From the NCBI RefSeq assembly GCF_036324365.1, contig NZ_CP137080.1, forward strand, positions 2,294,001 through 2,358,000: a stretch of DNA of 64,000 nucleotides, read 5' to 3'. The notes beneath the pieces are model-generated. The model worked only from the letters and a program-made list of their open reading frames with translations, was not told the origin of the DNA and did no database searches. This DNA is from Microbacterium limosum (lineage in GTDB: Bacteria > Actinomycetota > Actinomycetes > Actinomycetales > Microbacteriaceae). Positions 26,270 to 34,349 of this stretch are shown in pieces. The stretch's first letter is position 1, and each line of letters begins with the position of its first letter. The position numbers were made by a program, and so were the translations under genes.

Positions 26270-26863
26270 TCACCGCCGCGAGAAGCCTGGCGCACGTTCG
26301 AGGACGGGGCGGATGCCGAGGCGATACGCGTCGCGCAGCTGATCGGCCGGCACCCCCGACAGCAGGAGGAACTGCAGCCCGCGGAACAGGGCGATGATCT
26401 GCGTGGCGGCGGCCCGCGCGTCGCCCCCGTCGAAGCCCTCGGCGCGCAGCACGGCATCCACCTCCTCCACCCATTCACGACCCACGCGCTCGATGAAATC
26501 GCCCCACTCGTCGGGGTCGCGCATGGCGATGCCGAACCGCTGGAAGAACAGCCGCACGTAGGGGCGGCTCTCGGGGTCGGCGAGGTCGTCCCACGCCGCG
26601 ATCAGACGCTCTTCGAGGTCGCCCGCGTCGCGGAGTCGGTCGAACATGTCGCGCAGGCGCGGAAACCGGTCGAACGCCACGAGCGCGGCCTCCCCGATCA
26701 GCTCCTGCTTCGAGCCGAAGTAGTACAGCAGCATCCGGTTGTTCGAGCCGATGGCCCGCGCGATCGCGCTGAGGCTGAGGTCGATGACGCCGTCGCGCAG
26801 GATCAGGTCGACGACGAGACCCAGCAGCCGCTGGCGCTCCGGTGTGCCGTCCACGACGCTCAT
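26270..26863 (-). CDS. TetR-family transcriptional regulator
   Basis: A 197-residue regulator. The N-terminal HTH (LILRDGVIDLSLSAIARAIGSNNRMLLYYFGSKQELIGEAALVAF) is characteristic of TetR proteins; the helical C-terminal domain would bind an inducer. It sits in the middle of the monooxygenase/ABC gene set, all on the same strand. The palindromes at 26223-26241 and 32911-32928 are its likely binding sites, so it is a candidate local repressor for the whole set. Confidence 0.88.
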   Translation of the reverse strand: MSVVDGTPERQRLLGLVVDLILRDGVIDLSLSAIARAIGSNNRMLLYYFGSKQELIGEAALVAFDRFPRLRDMFDRLRDAGDLEERLIAAWDDLADPESRPYVRLFFQRFGIAMRDPDEWGDFIERVGREWVEEVDAVLRAEGFDGGDARAAATQIIALFRGLQFLLLSGVPADQLRDAYRLGIRPVLERAPGFSRR

Positions 26864-26900
26864 TGTATGGCGCGCGATCGGGCCGAGGACGTCGCGGAAA

Positions 26901-28292
26901 TCAGCGGGCCGCCACCGCCGGCGCCAGCACGGGATGCGCCGCGCCGAGGCGGTCGTTGCCGGGAGTCTCCGTCAGGCGGGCACGCAGGGAGTTCCCCGGC
27001 GCGCCGTCCCGCAGCCGGCCGCGCTCACGCAGGAGAGGCATGACGAGACGACCGAAGTCCTCGAGGTCGTTCGGCTCGAACACCGGCTCGATGAGGAAGC
27101 CGTCCAGGTCGGTGGTCGCGATGAGCGCCTCGATCTGATCGGCGATCTGCACGGGGTCGCCCACGATCCGGAAGCCGCGGGTTCCCCGGCCCCGCAGCTG
27201 GTCCAGGATCTCGCGCACGGTCGGCGCGTCCTCGCCCAGGAACCGCTCGATGTTGCTCGTGCCCATCTGGCCGACCGGGCCGCCGGCATCCATGATCTGC
27301 TGCAGCGTCCGATCGGGATCCAGCGCCAGGAGGTCGATGCCGGTGTTGCCCGCGTACAGGGAGGCGACAATCTCGTCGGTCTGCATCGCGTCGAACTCCG
27401 CCTCGTACCGACGGGCGTCCGCCTCGCTCTCCCCCACGAACACCGTCAGGCCCGCCATGAGCTTCACCCCCTGCGGGTCGCGGCCCGCCTCGCCCGCCAG
27501 CCGGCGGATGTCCGCCACCGCCGCCGCGGTGCGGGCGGGAGTCGTCGCCTGCACGAAGACGCATTCCGCGTTGCCCGCGGCGAACGCGCGGCCGGCCGGC
27601 GAGGTCCCCGCCTGGAAGAGCACGGGGGTTCGCTGGGGCGAGGGAGGCGCCCCGAAGTAGCCGCGGGAGCGGTAGTGCTCGCCCTCGAAGCTCACGCGGT
27701 GCACGCCGTCGCGCCGTGCGAAGACGCCGGATGCCGCATCGCCGACGAAGGCGTCGTCATCCCACGCCGTCTCCCAGAATCGCGACGCGAGCTCGACGTA
27801 CTCGGCGGCCATCTCGTAGCGCGTGTCGTGGGGCACCATGCTTTGGTGACCGAAGACGTCGGCCACGGCGTTCTGCGACGCCCCCGTGACGATGTTCCAC
27901 CCGATGCGCCCGCGAGTGAGGTGGTCGAGCGTGGCGAAGCGGCGTGCGAGCTGCACGGGGTGGTCCACGCCCGTCGACTGCGTCACGACGAATCCCAGCC
28001 GGTCGGTGTGCTGGGCGAGGATCGGGATCAGGTAGTCGGGGTCGGCGCCGGGGAAGTTGATGCCCTTCTCCACCGCGACCCGCGGAAGGTCGCCGTCGAT
28101 GAGCGGGTACCCGTACCCGCCCGCGAAGAAGAGGAAGTCGAATCCGGAGTCTTCGAGGATCCTCGCCATCCGGATCCAGTACGCGGGGTCGAGATACGAC
28201 AGGCCTTCGCTGCGCGGGTGCGCCCAGCTGTACGTGCCGCCCACCTGGGGACCCATGACCTCGAAGACACCGAAGTGGAGTGTCTTGCTCAT
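26901..28292 (-). CDS. FMN-dependent monooxygenase, NtaA/SnaA/DszA family (LLM 3)
   Basis: A 463-residue flavin monooxygenase related to LLM 1 and 2 but more divergent (DFLFFAGGYGYP, TLDHLTRGRIGWNIVTGAS, LDGFLIEPVFEPND). I chose ATG 28292 because it overlaps the stop of the deaminase gene by four bases. It belongs to the transporter/deaminase transcription unit rather than to the LLM 1-2 unit. It is probably a step in using the imported compound. Confidence 0.87.
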   Translation of the reverse strand: MSKTLHFGVFEVMGPQVGGTYSWAHPRSEGLSYLDPAYWIRMARILEDSGFDFLFFAGGYGYPLIDGDLPRVAVEKGINFPGADPDYLIPILAQHTDRLGFVVTQSTGVDHPVQLARRFATLDHLTRGRIGWNIVTGASQNAVADVFGHQSMVPHDTRYEMAAEYVELASRFWETAWDDDAFVGDAASGVFARRDGVHRVSFEGEHYRSRGYFGAPPSPQRTPVLFQAGTSPAGRAFAAGNAECVFVQATTPARTAAAVADIRRLAGEAGRDPQGVKLMAGLTVFVGESEADARRYEAEFDAMQTDEIVASLYAGNTGIDLLALDPDRTLQQIMDAGGPVGQMGTSNIERFLGEDAPTVREILDQLRGRGTRGFRIVGDPVQIADQIEALIATTDLDGFLIEPVFEPNDLEDFGRLVMPLLRERGRLRDGAPGNSLRARLTETPGNDRLGAAHPVLAPAVAAR

Positions 28293-29302
28293 GCCGCCAG
28301 CCACTCGTCGATCCTCGCCTTGGCCGTGGCCTTGACGTCCGCCGGCGCGAGCGTGGTCTCGATCGACGTCCACGCGCACGCGGCGAGCTGCTCGTCGCTC
28401 AGGCCGAGGCTGGTGCGGCACAGTTCGTACTCGGAGAGGATGTCGGGCCCGAACAGGATCGGGTCGTCGGCGTTGATCGAGCAGCGCACCCCGGCATCCA
28501 GCAGGCGGGTCAGAGGATGCTCCCCGATCTCGGCGACGACCTCCAGGAGGACGTTGGACGTGGGACACACATCGAGCGGGATGCCGCGCTCGGCCAGCTC
28601 GGCGACGAGCTCGGGGTCTTCGACCGAGCGTACGCCGTGAAGGATGCGGTCGGCGCGGAGCACATCCAACGCCTCCCGCACCGACTGCGGCCCGACGAGC
28701 TCCCCCGCGTGCGGCGTGGACTGCAGCCCCGCGGCGCGGGCGATCGCGAACGGCTCGCCGAAGTCGGCGCACGGGAATCCGCGCTCGTCCGCCGCGAGCC
28801 CGAGGGAGACGACCCCCTCGCCGGCGAAGCGCGCCGCCGAGCGGGCGACCTCGATGGCATTGTCGAGGCCGGCGGTGCGATCGATCGTGGGCATGAACCC
28901 GAAGGCCACGCCGTGCGCGGCGGAGGCGGCGCGGGCGAGGTCCAGCATCTCGGCGAGCGCCGCGTCGAGCGAGCCGTAGCGCTCGGCGTAGAACCGGGGA
29001 CTGACCCCCAGCTCCAGGTACGCGACGCCCTCCTCGGCCTGGTCCTCGAAGATCTGATCCATCAGGATGCCGAGGTGGTCGTCGTGATCCATCGCCGCCA
29101 GGAGCCCCCGATAGGTCGCGCTGAACGCGGTGAACCCCTGGAAGCCGTTCGTCGGCGCGGGCTCGATGCCGAGCCTCTCGGAGAGCGCGACCAGGGTGGC
29201 CGGGCGCATCGCGGCCTCCATGTGCAGGTGCAGGTGCCCCTTGGGAAGCGCCCGCAGGTCGCGCGTCGTGGACGAGGAGGGAAGGGTGTCGCTGAGGGTC
29301 AT
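28289..29302 (-). CDS. Adenosine/adenine deaminase-family amidohydrolase
   Basis: A 337-residue metal-dependent deaminase. Zn-binding HLHLH near residue 25, catalytic HAGE (TPHAGELVG), ILHGVRS, the CPTSN loop and the NADDP aspartates are all present. The segment after the first His pair reads HMEAAMRP instead of the HLDGA of classical adenosine deaminases or HLEGT of adenine deaminases, so the purine/ribose pocket probably differs. It is coupled to LLM 3 (four-base overlap) and lies downstream of an ABC importer, suggesting deamination of an imported modified purine or other aminated heterocycle. A purely housekeeping adenosine deaminase is less likely in this context. Confidence 0.82.
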   Translation of the reverse strand: MTLSDTLPSSSTTRDLRALPKGHLHLHMEAAMRPATLVALSERLGIEPAPTNGFQGFTAFSATYRGLLAAMDHDDHLGILMDQIFEDQAEEGVAYLELGVSPRFYAERYGSLDAALAEMLDLARAASAAHGVAFGFMPTIDRTAGLDNAIEVARSAARFAGEGVVSLGLAADERGFPCADFGEPFAIARAAGLQSTPHAGELVGPQSVREALDVLRADRILHGVRSVEDPELVAELAERGIPLDVCPTSNVLLEVVAEIGEHPLTRLLDAGVRCSINADDPILFGPDILSEYELCRTSLGLSDEQLAACAWTSIETTLAPADVKATAKARIDEWLAA

Positions 29303-29372
29303 CGGTGTCTTTCTGGCGCTCGGGGGTTGGCGGGGGGTGGGGCCGCAGGGATGGACTCCGGCCCCACCCGGA

Positions 29373-30437
29373 TCACTCCTGCAGGCTGGCGTGCGCCGCC
29401 TCCAGGTAGCTGAGGTCGATGTAGTCCGCGGGATCCGGCAGATCGGTGTACCCGGCGGCTTCGAGACCGGGGTACATGACCTCCCGCATCAGCTCGGGGT
29501 CCATCCAGAACAGGGGGTCGCCGTACTCGCCGACGACGAGGGGCTGCTGCAGCTCGTTCTCCCGCGTCTGCTGCACGAGATCGAGGCCGAGGTCGGCGCC
29601 GAACTCGTCGACGGAGAGCTGAGCGCCCACCGCGAAGTCCTCGCCGTTCTCCTCCCACCCGCGGATCGACGCCCGCAGGAACGCCTCCATGAGATCGCCG
29701 TTCTCCTCGACGTAGGCCGAGTCGCCGTAGACGACGTTGCCGTAGAGGGGCATGCCGAGCTCGGCGTAGAGGGTGACGACGTAGTCGTCGGGCGACATCC
29801 CGTACTGCTCCTCGAGCATGATCGGCTGGTTCGTCGCGTACGCCGTGTAGGCGACGCCCTGACCCTCCACGAGGGGGGCGATGTCGAATCCGACCGGGAT
29901 GAAGTCGTAGTCGGGCTCGAGCCCCGCGAGCGCGAACGCCGCGTCGTAGTTGATCTGCGTGCCCTCCTGCCCGAGCACCGTCTTGCCGACGAGGTCCTCG
30001 GCGGAGTAGACCGGATCCTCGGCGAGGGAGACGAGCGCGCCGGGGCTCTCCTGGAACAGCGCGCCGAGCGCCGTCCAGTCGTTGCCGTCGGCGAAGGTCT
30101 GCAGCCACTGCTGCGTGCTGGGCACGATGCCGAGGTCGGCATCACCGGCGGCGACCGTCGCCATCGTCGTCGGGGCGTTCGGACCGCCGCCGATCCACTC
30201 GATGTCCAGCCCCTCCTCGGCGTAGTACCCGTTGGCGTCGGCGATCCAGAATCCCGCCCACTCGACGTTCTTGATCCAGCCGAGCGAGACGCGGATGGTC
30301 GTGAGGTCCTCCGAGACCTCCGAGGAAGCCGAATCGCCCGCCGAGCCGGCGCAGCCGGCCAGAGCAAGGGAGGTGACGAGGGCGAGGGACGACGCGGCGA
30401 CGAGCCGGGAGCGGCGTCGGGAGCTGATGGGGGGCAT
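29373..30437 (-). CDS. ABC importer substrate-binding lipoprotein (NMT1/THI5-like)
   Basis: A 354-residue lipoprotein: signal peptide with lipobox LAGC, Cys at residue 29. The mature domain (IRVSLGWIKNVEWAGFWIADANGYYAEEGLDIEWIGGGPN) matches NMT1/THI5-like binding proteins, which often recognise pyrimidine-type or sulfonate ligands. It is followed on the minus strand by the deaminase and preceded by two permeases and an ATPase. Confidence 0.9.
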   Translation of the reverse strand: MPPISSRRRSRLVAASSLALVTSLALAGCAGSAGDSASSEVSEDLTTIRVSLGWIKNVEWAGFWIADANGYYAEEGLDIEWIGGGPNAPTTMATVAAGDADLGIVPSTQQWLQTFADGNDWTALGALFQESPGALVSLAEDPVYSAEDLVGKTVLGQEGTQINYDAAFALAGLEPDYDFIPVGFDIAPLVEGQGVAYTAYATNQPIMLEEQYGMSPDDYVVTLYAELGMPLYGNVVYGDSAYVEENGDLMEAFLRASIRGWEENGEDFAVGAQLSVDEFGADLGLDLVQQTRENELQQPLVVGEYGDPLFWMDPELMREVMYPGLEAAGYTDLPDPADYIDLSYLEAAHASLQE

Positions 30438-30484
30438 GGGACTCCTTGGTGTGGTGGGTGGAGCGGGCGAGATGGAGCGGCGGA

Positions 30485-31240
30485 TCAGGTGACGCGAGCG
30501 TCGACACGGCGCTCCAGTGCGCGCGCTCCGACGAAGACGAGGACGGAGGCCACGGTCGCGACGAGGGCGGTGCCCCACGCGCGTTCCATGTCCATATAGC
30601 TGCGGGATTCCGAGAAGAGCGCACCGAGACCATTGGTGCCCATGAGGAACTCCGCGAGCATGGCCGCGAGCACCGCGCTGGGAGCGGTGATGCGCACCGA
30701 GATCATGAGGTTGGGCAGAGCGTGCAGGACGCCCAGGCGCGTGAGCACCTGCGCCTTGCCGGCTCCCATGACCCGGAAGAGGTCGCGACCGCTGTCGGGG
30801 ATTGAGGCCAGGCCGGAGAGCGTGAAGACGAAGGCGGGGAAGAAGCAGATGAGGGCGGTGGAGGTGATCACCGCGGCATCTCCGTACCCCACGATCCGCG
30901 CGATGATCGGGATCATCGCCGTGATCGGGACCGAACGGATGACGAGGGCAGCGGGCGTCACGACGCCCGACAGCGCCGCCGACCACCAGACCGCGATGCC
31001 GGCGACGAAGCCGATCGCCGTGCCGCCGACGAGACCCCCGAGCGACACGCCGAGCGTGTACAGCACGGAGGGCACGTAGTCGCCGAACCCGACAGCGACA
31101 TCGGCGATGACGAACCACGGCCGCGGCGCGACCGTCGAGGTGTACCCGTTGAGCACGATCCACAGGTCCCAGGCCACGATGATGAGGGCGATCGGCCAGA
31201 GGTGCACGAGGCCCATGGCGAGGGTGCGGAGCCTGCTCAT
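30485..31240 (-). CDS. ABC importer permease subunit 1
   Basis: A 251-residue permease with about six transmembrane helices and the EAA-type loop (DSGRDLFRVMGAGKAQVLTRLGVLHALPNLMISVRI). Its ATG overlaps the stop of permease 2 by four bases. The two permeases would form a heterodimeric membrane channel. Confidence 0.9.
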   Translation of the reverse strand: MSRLRTLAMGLVHLWPIALIIVAWDLWIVLNGYTSTVAPRPWFVIADVAVGFGDYVPSVLYTLGVSLGGLVGGTAIGFVAGIAVWWSAALSGVVTPAALVIRSVPITAMIPIIARIVGYGDAAVITSTALICFFPAFVFTLSGLASIPDSGRDLFRVMGAGKAQVLTRLGVLHALPNLMISVRITAPSAVLAAMLAEFLMGTNGLGALFSESRSYMDMERAWGTALVATVASVLVFVGARALERRVDARVT

Positions 31241-31995
31241 GCGAACCTCCGGAGGGCGAGTCGTTGGAGCTGGACGAAGACGAGGTACGCCGCGAGCGAC
31301 ATGATCGTCGCGGCGAGAGCGGCCGCCCACAGCAGGGCCATCTGGTAGTTCTGCATGGCGCTGACCAGGACCAGCCCCAGCCCCATCGGAGCCCCGAACC
31401 ATTCGCCGATCGTCGCCCCGAGCACGGCCGCGGGAGCGCTGAGCGTCAACCCGTCGAAGAAGGCCGGCACCGCTCGCGGGAGCTGGAGCCGTGTCAGGCG
31501 CCGCATCCGCCCCGAGCCGAGGACGGTGAAGACGTCCTCGTGCGCCGTGCTGGTGTGCGCGAAGCCCGACGTCATCGTGACGAACATGACGAAGCCGACA
31601 CTGAGGGCGGCGATGACCATCGGGGTGTCCTCGCGCCCCACGGTCGTGATGAGGAGGGGCGCGAGAGCGATCGTCGGAACGGCGTGGAGGATCGCCGCGA
31701 ACCGATCGAAGCCCGGCCGCAGCAGGGGGATCACGAGGGCGAGAGCCGCGCCGAGCACCGCGACCACGACCCCCAGGGCGAACCCCTCCGCCGCGGCGGC
31801 CAGCGTGACGAGGCTGTTGCGCCAGACGAGGCTGGCCCCGGCCGGAGTCGCGACGTACTGCGCGACGTCGGTCAGGGGCGGCCATGCCCTGCCTGCGAGC
31901 TCGAACTGCCCGATGACCTCGGCGGCGAGGATCAGCAGCACGCTGCCGACCACCCCGTACATGACCTTCATCGAGGCGCGGGCGGTCGGCCTCAC
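31237..31995 (-). CDS. ABC importer permease subunit 2
   Basis: A 252-residue BPD-type permease (EDVFTVLGSGRMRRLTRLQLPRAVPAFFDGLTLSAPAA coupling loop). It starts within the ATPase stop (four-base overlap). Two distinct permeases instead of a homodimer is common in NMT1/THI5-type importers. Confidence 0.9.
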   Translation of the reverse strand: MRPTARASMKVMYGVVGSVLLILAAEVIGQFELAGRAWPPLTDVAQYVATPAGASLVWRNSLVTLAAAAEGFALGVVVAVLGAALALVIPLLRPGFDRFAAILHAVPTIALAPLLITTVGREDTPMVIAALSVGFVMFVTMTSGFAHTSTAHEDVFTVLGSGRMRRLTRLQLPRAVPAFFDGLTLSAPAAVLGATIGEWFGAPMGLGLVLVSAMQNYQMALLWAAALAATIMSLAAYLVFVQLQRLALRRFA

Positions 31996-32846
31996 GCCGC
32001 GGCGCCCTCGGCGTGATCCAGCAGAGAGGTGAGCTCGTCCACGAGCGCGTGGAACTCCGGCGAGCGGGTCGTCTCGGCATCGCGCGGACGCGGGAAGTCC
32101 ACCTTCTTGACCTCCCGCACGTGCCCGGGACGGCCCGTCATGACGATGATCCGATCGGCGAGGATGAGCGCCTCGTCGACATCGTGCGTCACGAGGATCG
32201 TGGTGATCTTCTCCTCGCCCCAGATGCGGGCCAGCTCGGCGTTCATGCGACGCCTCGTCACCGCATCGAGCGCGCCGAAGGGCTCATCCAGCAGCAGCAG
32301 ATCGGGGCTGAGTGCGAGGGCGCGGGCGATGGACACGCGCTGCCGCATGCCCCCCGAGAGCTGCTTGGGCCGTGCCTTCTCGAACCCGGAGAGGCCGACG
32401 AGCTCGATCAGCCCGTCCACCCGCTCGTCGTCGACCCGGCGGCCGGCGACCTTGAACGGCAGCGCGATGTTCTGCCGGACCGACGCCCACGGGAGCAGCG
32501 CGTGCTCCTGGAAGGCCACGCCCAGACGGTGCTGGCGGGCGAGCTGACGCGGGTCGGCACCGAAGACGTCGACGCTCCCGCTGGTCGCCTCATCCAGCCC
32601 CGCGGCGAGCCGGAGGACGGTGGACTTCCCGCACCCGGACGGCCCGATGATCGCGACGAACTCGGCCTCTGCGATCTCGATGTCGACGTTCGCGAGCGCC
32701 TGCAGGGTCTTGCCGCGCCCGAGCGCGAAGGACTTGTCGGCTCCTCGGATGGCGACGGCCGGACGGGGCTCCGCATCGTCCGGGGCCGGGATCCCGCTTC
32801 GCGCCGGCAGAGCGGTGGGTGCGGTGAGAGTTGCAGCAGACGCCAT
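31992..32846 (-). CDS. ABC importer ATP-binding subunit
   Basis: A 284-residue ATPase with Walker A GPSGCGKST, signature LSGGMRQRVSIARAL, Walker B LLLLDEPFGALD and switch His in ILVTHDVDEAL. First gene of the operon ATPase-permease-permease-lipoprotein-deaminase-LLM 3. A copy of the putative TetR operator lies 65-82 bases before its start. Confidence 0.92.
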   Translation of the reverse strand: MASAATLTAPTALPARSGIPAPDDAEPRPAVAIRGADKSFALGRGKTLQALANVDIEIAEAEFVAIIGPSGCGKSTVLRLAAGLDEATSGSVDVFGADPRQLARQHRLGVAFQEHALLPWASVRQNIALPFKVAGRRVDDERVDGLIELVGLSGFEKARPKQLSGGMRQRVSIARALALSPDLLLLDEPFGALDAVTRRRMNAELARIWGEEKITTILVTHDVDEALILADRIIVMTGRPGHVREVKKVDFPRPRDAETTRSPEFHALVDELTSLLDHAEGAAA

Positions 32847-32910
32847 CGGAGGGCTCCGTTCGGTCGGGCGTTCCTGATCGAGGCACCCGAGGCGCTTGCT
32901 GCTCCGCCCG

Positions 32911-32928
32911 AGTGAATTGGTTAGTTCA
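32911..32928. promoter_or_regulatory. Probable TetR operator, copy B
   Basis: TGAATT-GGTT-AGTTCA keeps the arms and four-base spacer of copy A with one arm mismatch. A second, overlapping palindrome GGTT-AGTTC-AACC (32919-32931) is also present. It lies between the divergent ABC operon and the PatB/MalY gene and could affect both. Confidence 0.6.
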
Positions 32929-33019
32929 ACCGTAGGAATCTCCTGTTTCGGTCGCGTGACGCGATCGTGCGCACCTTGTTACGTTCTGAGCCCCCCGCAC
33001 GGCGCGGCAGGATGGAGCA

Positions 33020-34213
33020 ATGGCAAGAGCTGACTTCTCCCGGATCACCGAGGCCGACCTGCGCGAGGCGGGGAGCCTGAAGTGGACGATGTTCCCCGAC
33101 ACCATCGGCGCGTTCGTCGCGGAGATGGACTTCGGCGTCGCACCCGCCGTCGCCGACGCCCTCAAGGAGGCCGTCGACCGCGGCGAGACCGGCTACCTCA
33201 CGCCGAAGCGGGGAGCGCAGCTGGCGACCGCGGCATCCCGGTGGTATTCGACGTCGTACGGATGGGATGTCCCGCCGGAGCGCGTCCACCACATCCCCGA
33301 CGTCATCGCCGCGTTCGAGCTGGCCATCGAGAAGTTCACACCGGCGGGGTCCCCCGTCATCGTTCCGACGCCCGCCTACATGCCCTTCCTCTTCGTGCCG
33401 CAGCTGCGGGGCCGGGAGGTCATCCAGATCCCCGGCGTGCTGGTCGACGGCCGCATGGGGATGGATCTCGACGCGATCGGACGCGCGTTCGACGACGGCG
33501 CCGGCATGCTCGTCCTGTGCAACCCGCACAACCCCCTCGGCACGGTGTTCACCCGCGCCGAGCTCGAGGCCGTCGCGGCGCTGGTGGAGGCGAAGGGCGG
33601 ACGGGTGTTCTCCGACGAGATCCACGCACCGCTCGTCTACGCTCCGGCGCGCCACATCCCCTACGCCTCGGTGTCGCCGGCGGCGGCGGGCCACACGATC
33701 ACGGCGGCATCGGCATCCAAGGCCTGGAACCTCGCTGGACTCAAGTGCGCACAGCTCATCCTCTCCAACGACGAGGATGCCGCGGCGTGGGAGAAGCTCG
33801 GGATGCGGGCCGGCGTCGGCACCTCGACCCTCGGGGTGATCGCGAACATCGCCGCCTACGAGCACGGCCGGGGATGGCTGGAGGAGGTCACCGCCTATCT
33901 GGACGAGAACCGCCGGACACTCGTGGCCGACCTCGCCGCGGCGGCGCCCCTCGCCCGCGTGACGGTGCCCGAGGGCACGTACATCGCCCTCATCGACTTC
34001 CGCGCCTATGGGCTCGAGGGAGATCTCGGCGCGTGGTTCCGGGAGCACGCGAGGGTGGCGATGACCGACGGGGCCGCCTGCGGCGAAGCGGCAGCCGGTC
34101 ACTGCCGCTTCGTGTTCGCGATGCCGCGCCCGCTCCTGCGCGAGGCCGTCGCCCGCATCGGCGCCGCCCTCGAAGCCCTGTCGTCGAGGCCGATCCCCGC
34201 GGCCGAGGGATGA
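33020..34213 (+). CDS. PatB/MalY-type PLP-dependent C-S beta-lyase (aminotransferase fold I)
   Basis: A 397-residue fold-type I PLP enzyme. PLP lysine lies in SASKAWNLAGLKCAQ, and LVLCNPHNPLGTVFT and SDEIHAPLVY are the usual Asn and Asp/Tyr cofactor contacts. The N-terminal LKWTMFPDTIGAFVAEMDF is typical of MalY/PatB cystathionine beta-lyases. It would release thiol, pyruvate and ammonia from cysteine conjugates. It is divergent from the ABC/monooxygenase operon, which makes an organosulfur role plausible. An ordinary aminotransferase activity cannot be excluded. Confidence 0.85.
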   Translation: MARADFSRITEADLREAGSLKWTMFPDTIGAFVAEMDFGVAPAVADALKEAVDRGETGYLTPKRGAQLATAASRWYSTSYGWDVPPERVHHIPDVIAAFELAIEKFTPAGSPVIVPTPAYMPFLFVPQLRGREVIQIPGVLVDGRMGMDLDAIGRAFDDGAGMLVLCNPHNPLGTVFTRAELEAVAALVEAKGGRVFSDEIHAPLVYAPARHIPYASVSPAAAGHTITAASASKAWNLAGLKCAQLILSNDEDAAAWEKLGMRAGVGTSTLGVIANIAAYEHGRGWLEEVTAYLDENRRTLVADLAAAAPLARVTVPEGTYIALIDFRAYGLEGDLGAWFREHARVAMTDGAACGEAAAGHCRFVFAMPRPLLREAVARIGAALEALSSRPIPAAEG

Positions 34214-34270
34214 GAAGCGTCTCATTTCCACATAGAGGTCATGCGGCCGCGGATTGACCGAAATCCGCGG
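34210..34270. promoter_or_regulatory. Palindromes between the C-S lyase and LuxR genes
   Basis: ATGAGA-AGCG-TCTCAT (34210-34225) overlaps the lyase stop codon. CCGCGGATT (34247-34255) and AATCCGCGG (34262-34270) form a 9-bp hairpin with a six-base loop, possibly the lyase terminator. No T-tract follows. Confidence 0.4.
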
Positions 34271-34318
34271 ATTGGGAGAGACTTGCGCTGCACACCCGAG
34301 CGCATGGAGCCCTAATCG

Positions 34319-34336
34319 GATGAGAACGGGCTCATC
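34319..34336. promoter_or_regulatory. Palindrome before the LuxR-type gene
   Basis: GATGAG-AACGGG-CTCATC lies 14 bases before the chosen start. It resembles the palindrome at 34210-34225 (shared GGATGAGAA and CTCAT), so the pair may be binding sites of one regulator, perhaps the LuxR-type protein itself. Confidence 0.4.
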
Positions 34337-34349
34337 TTTCAGGAGGCCG

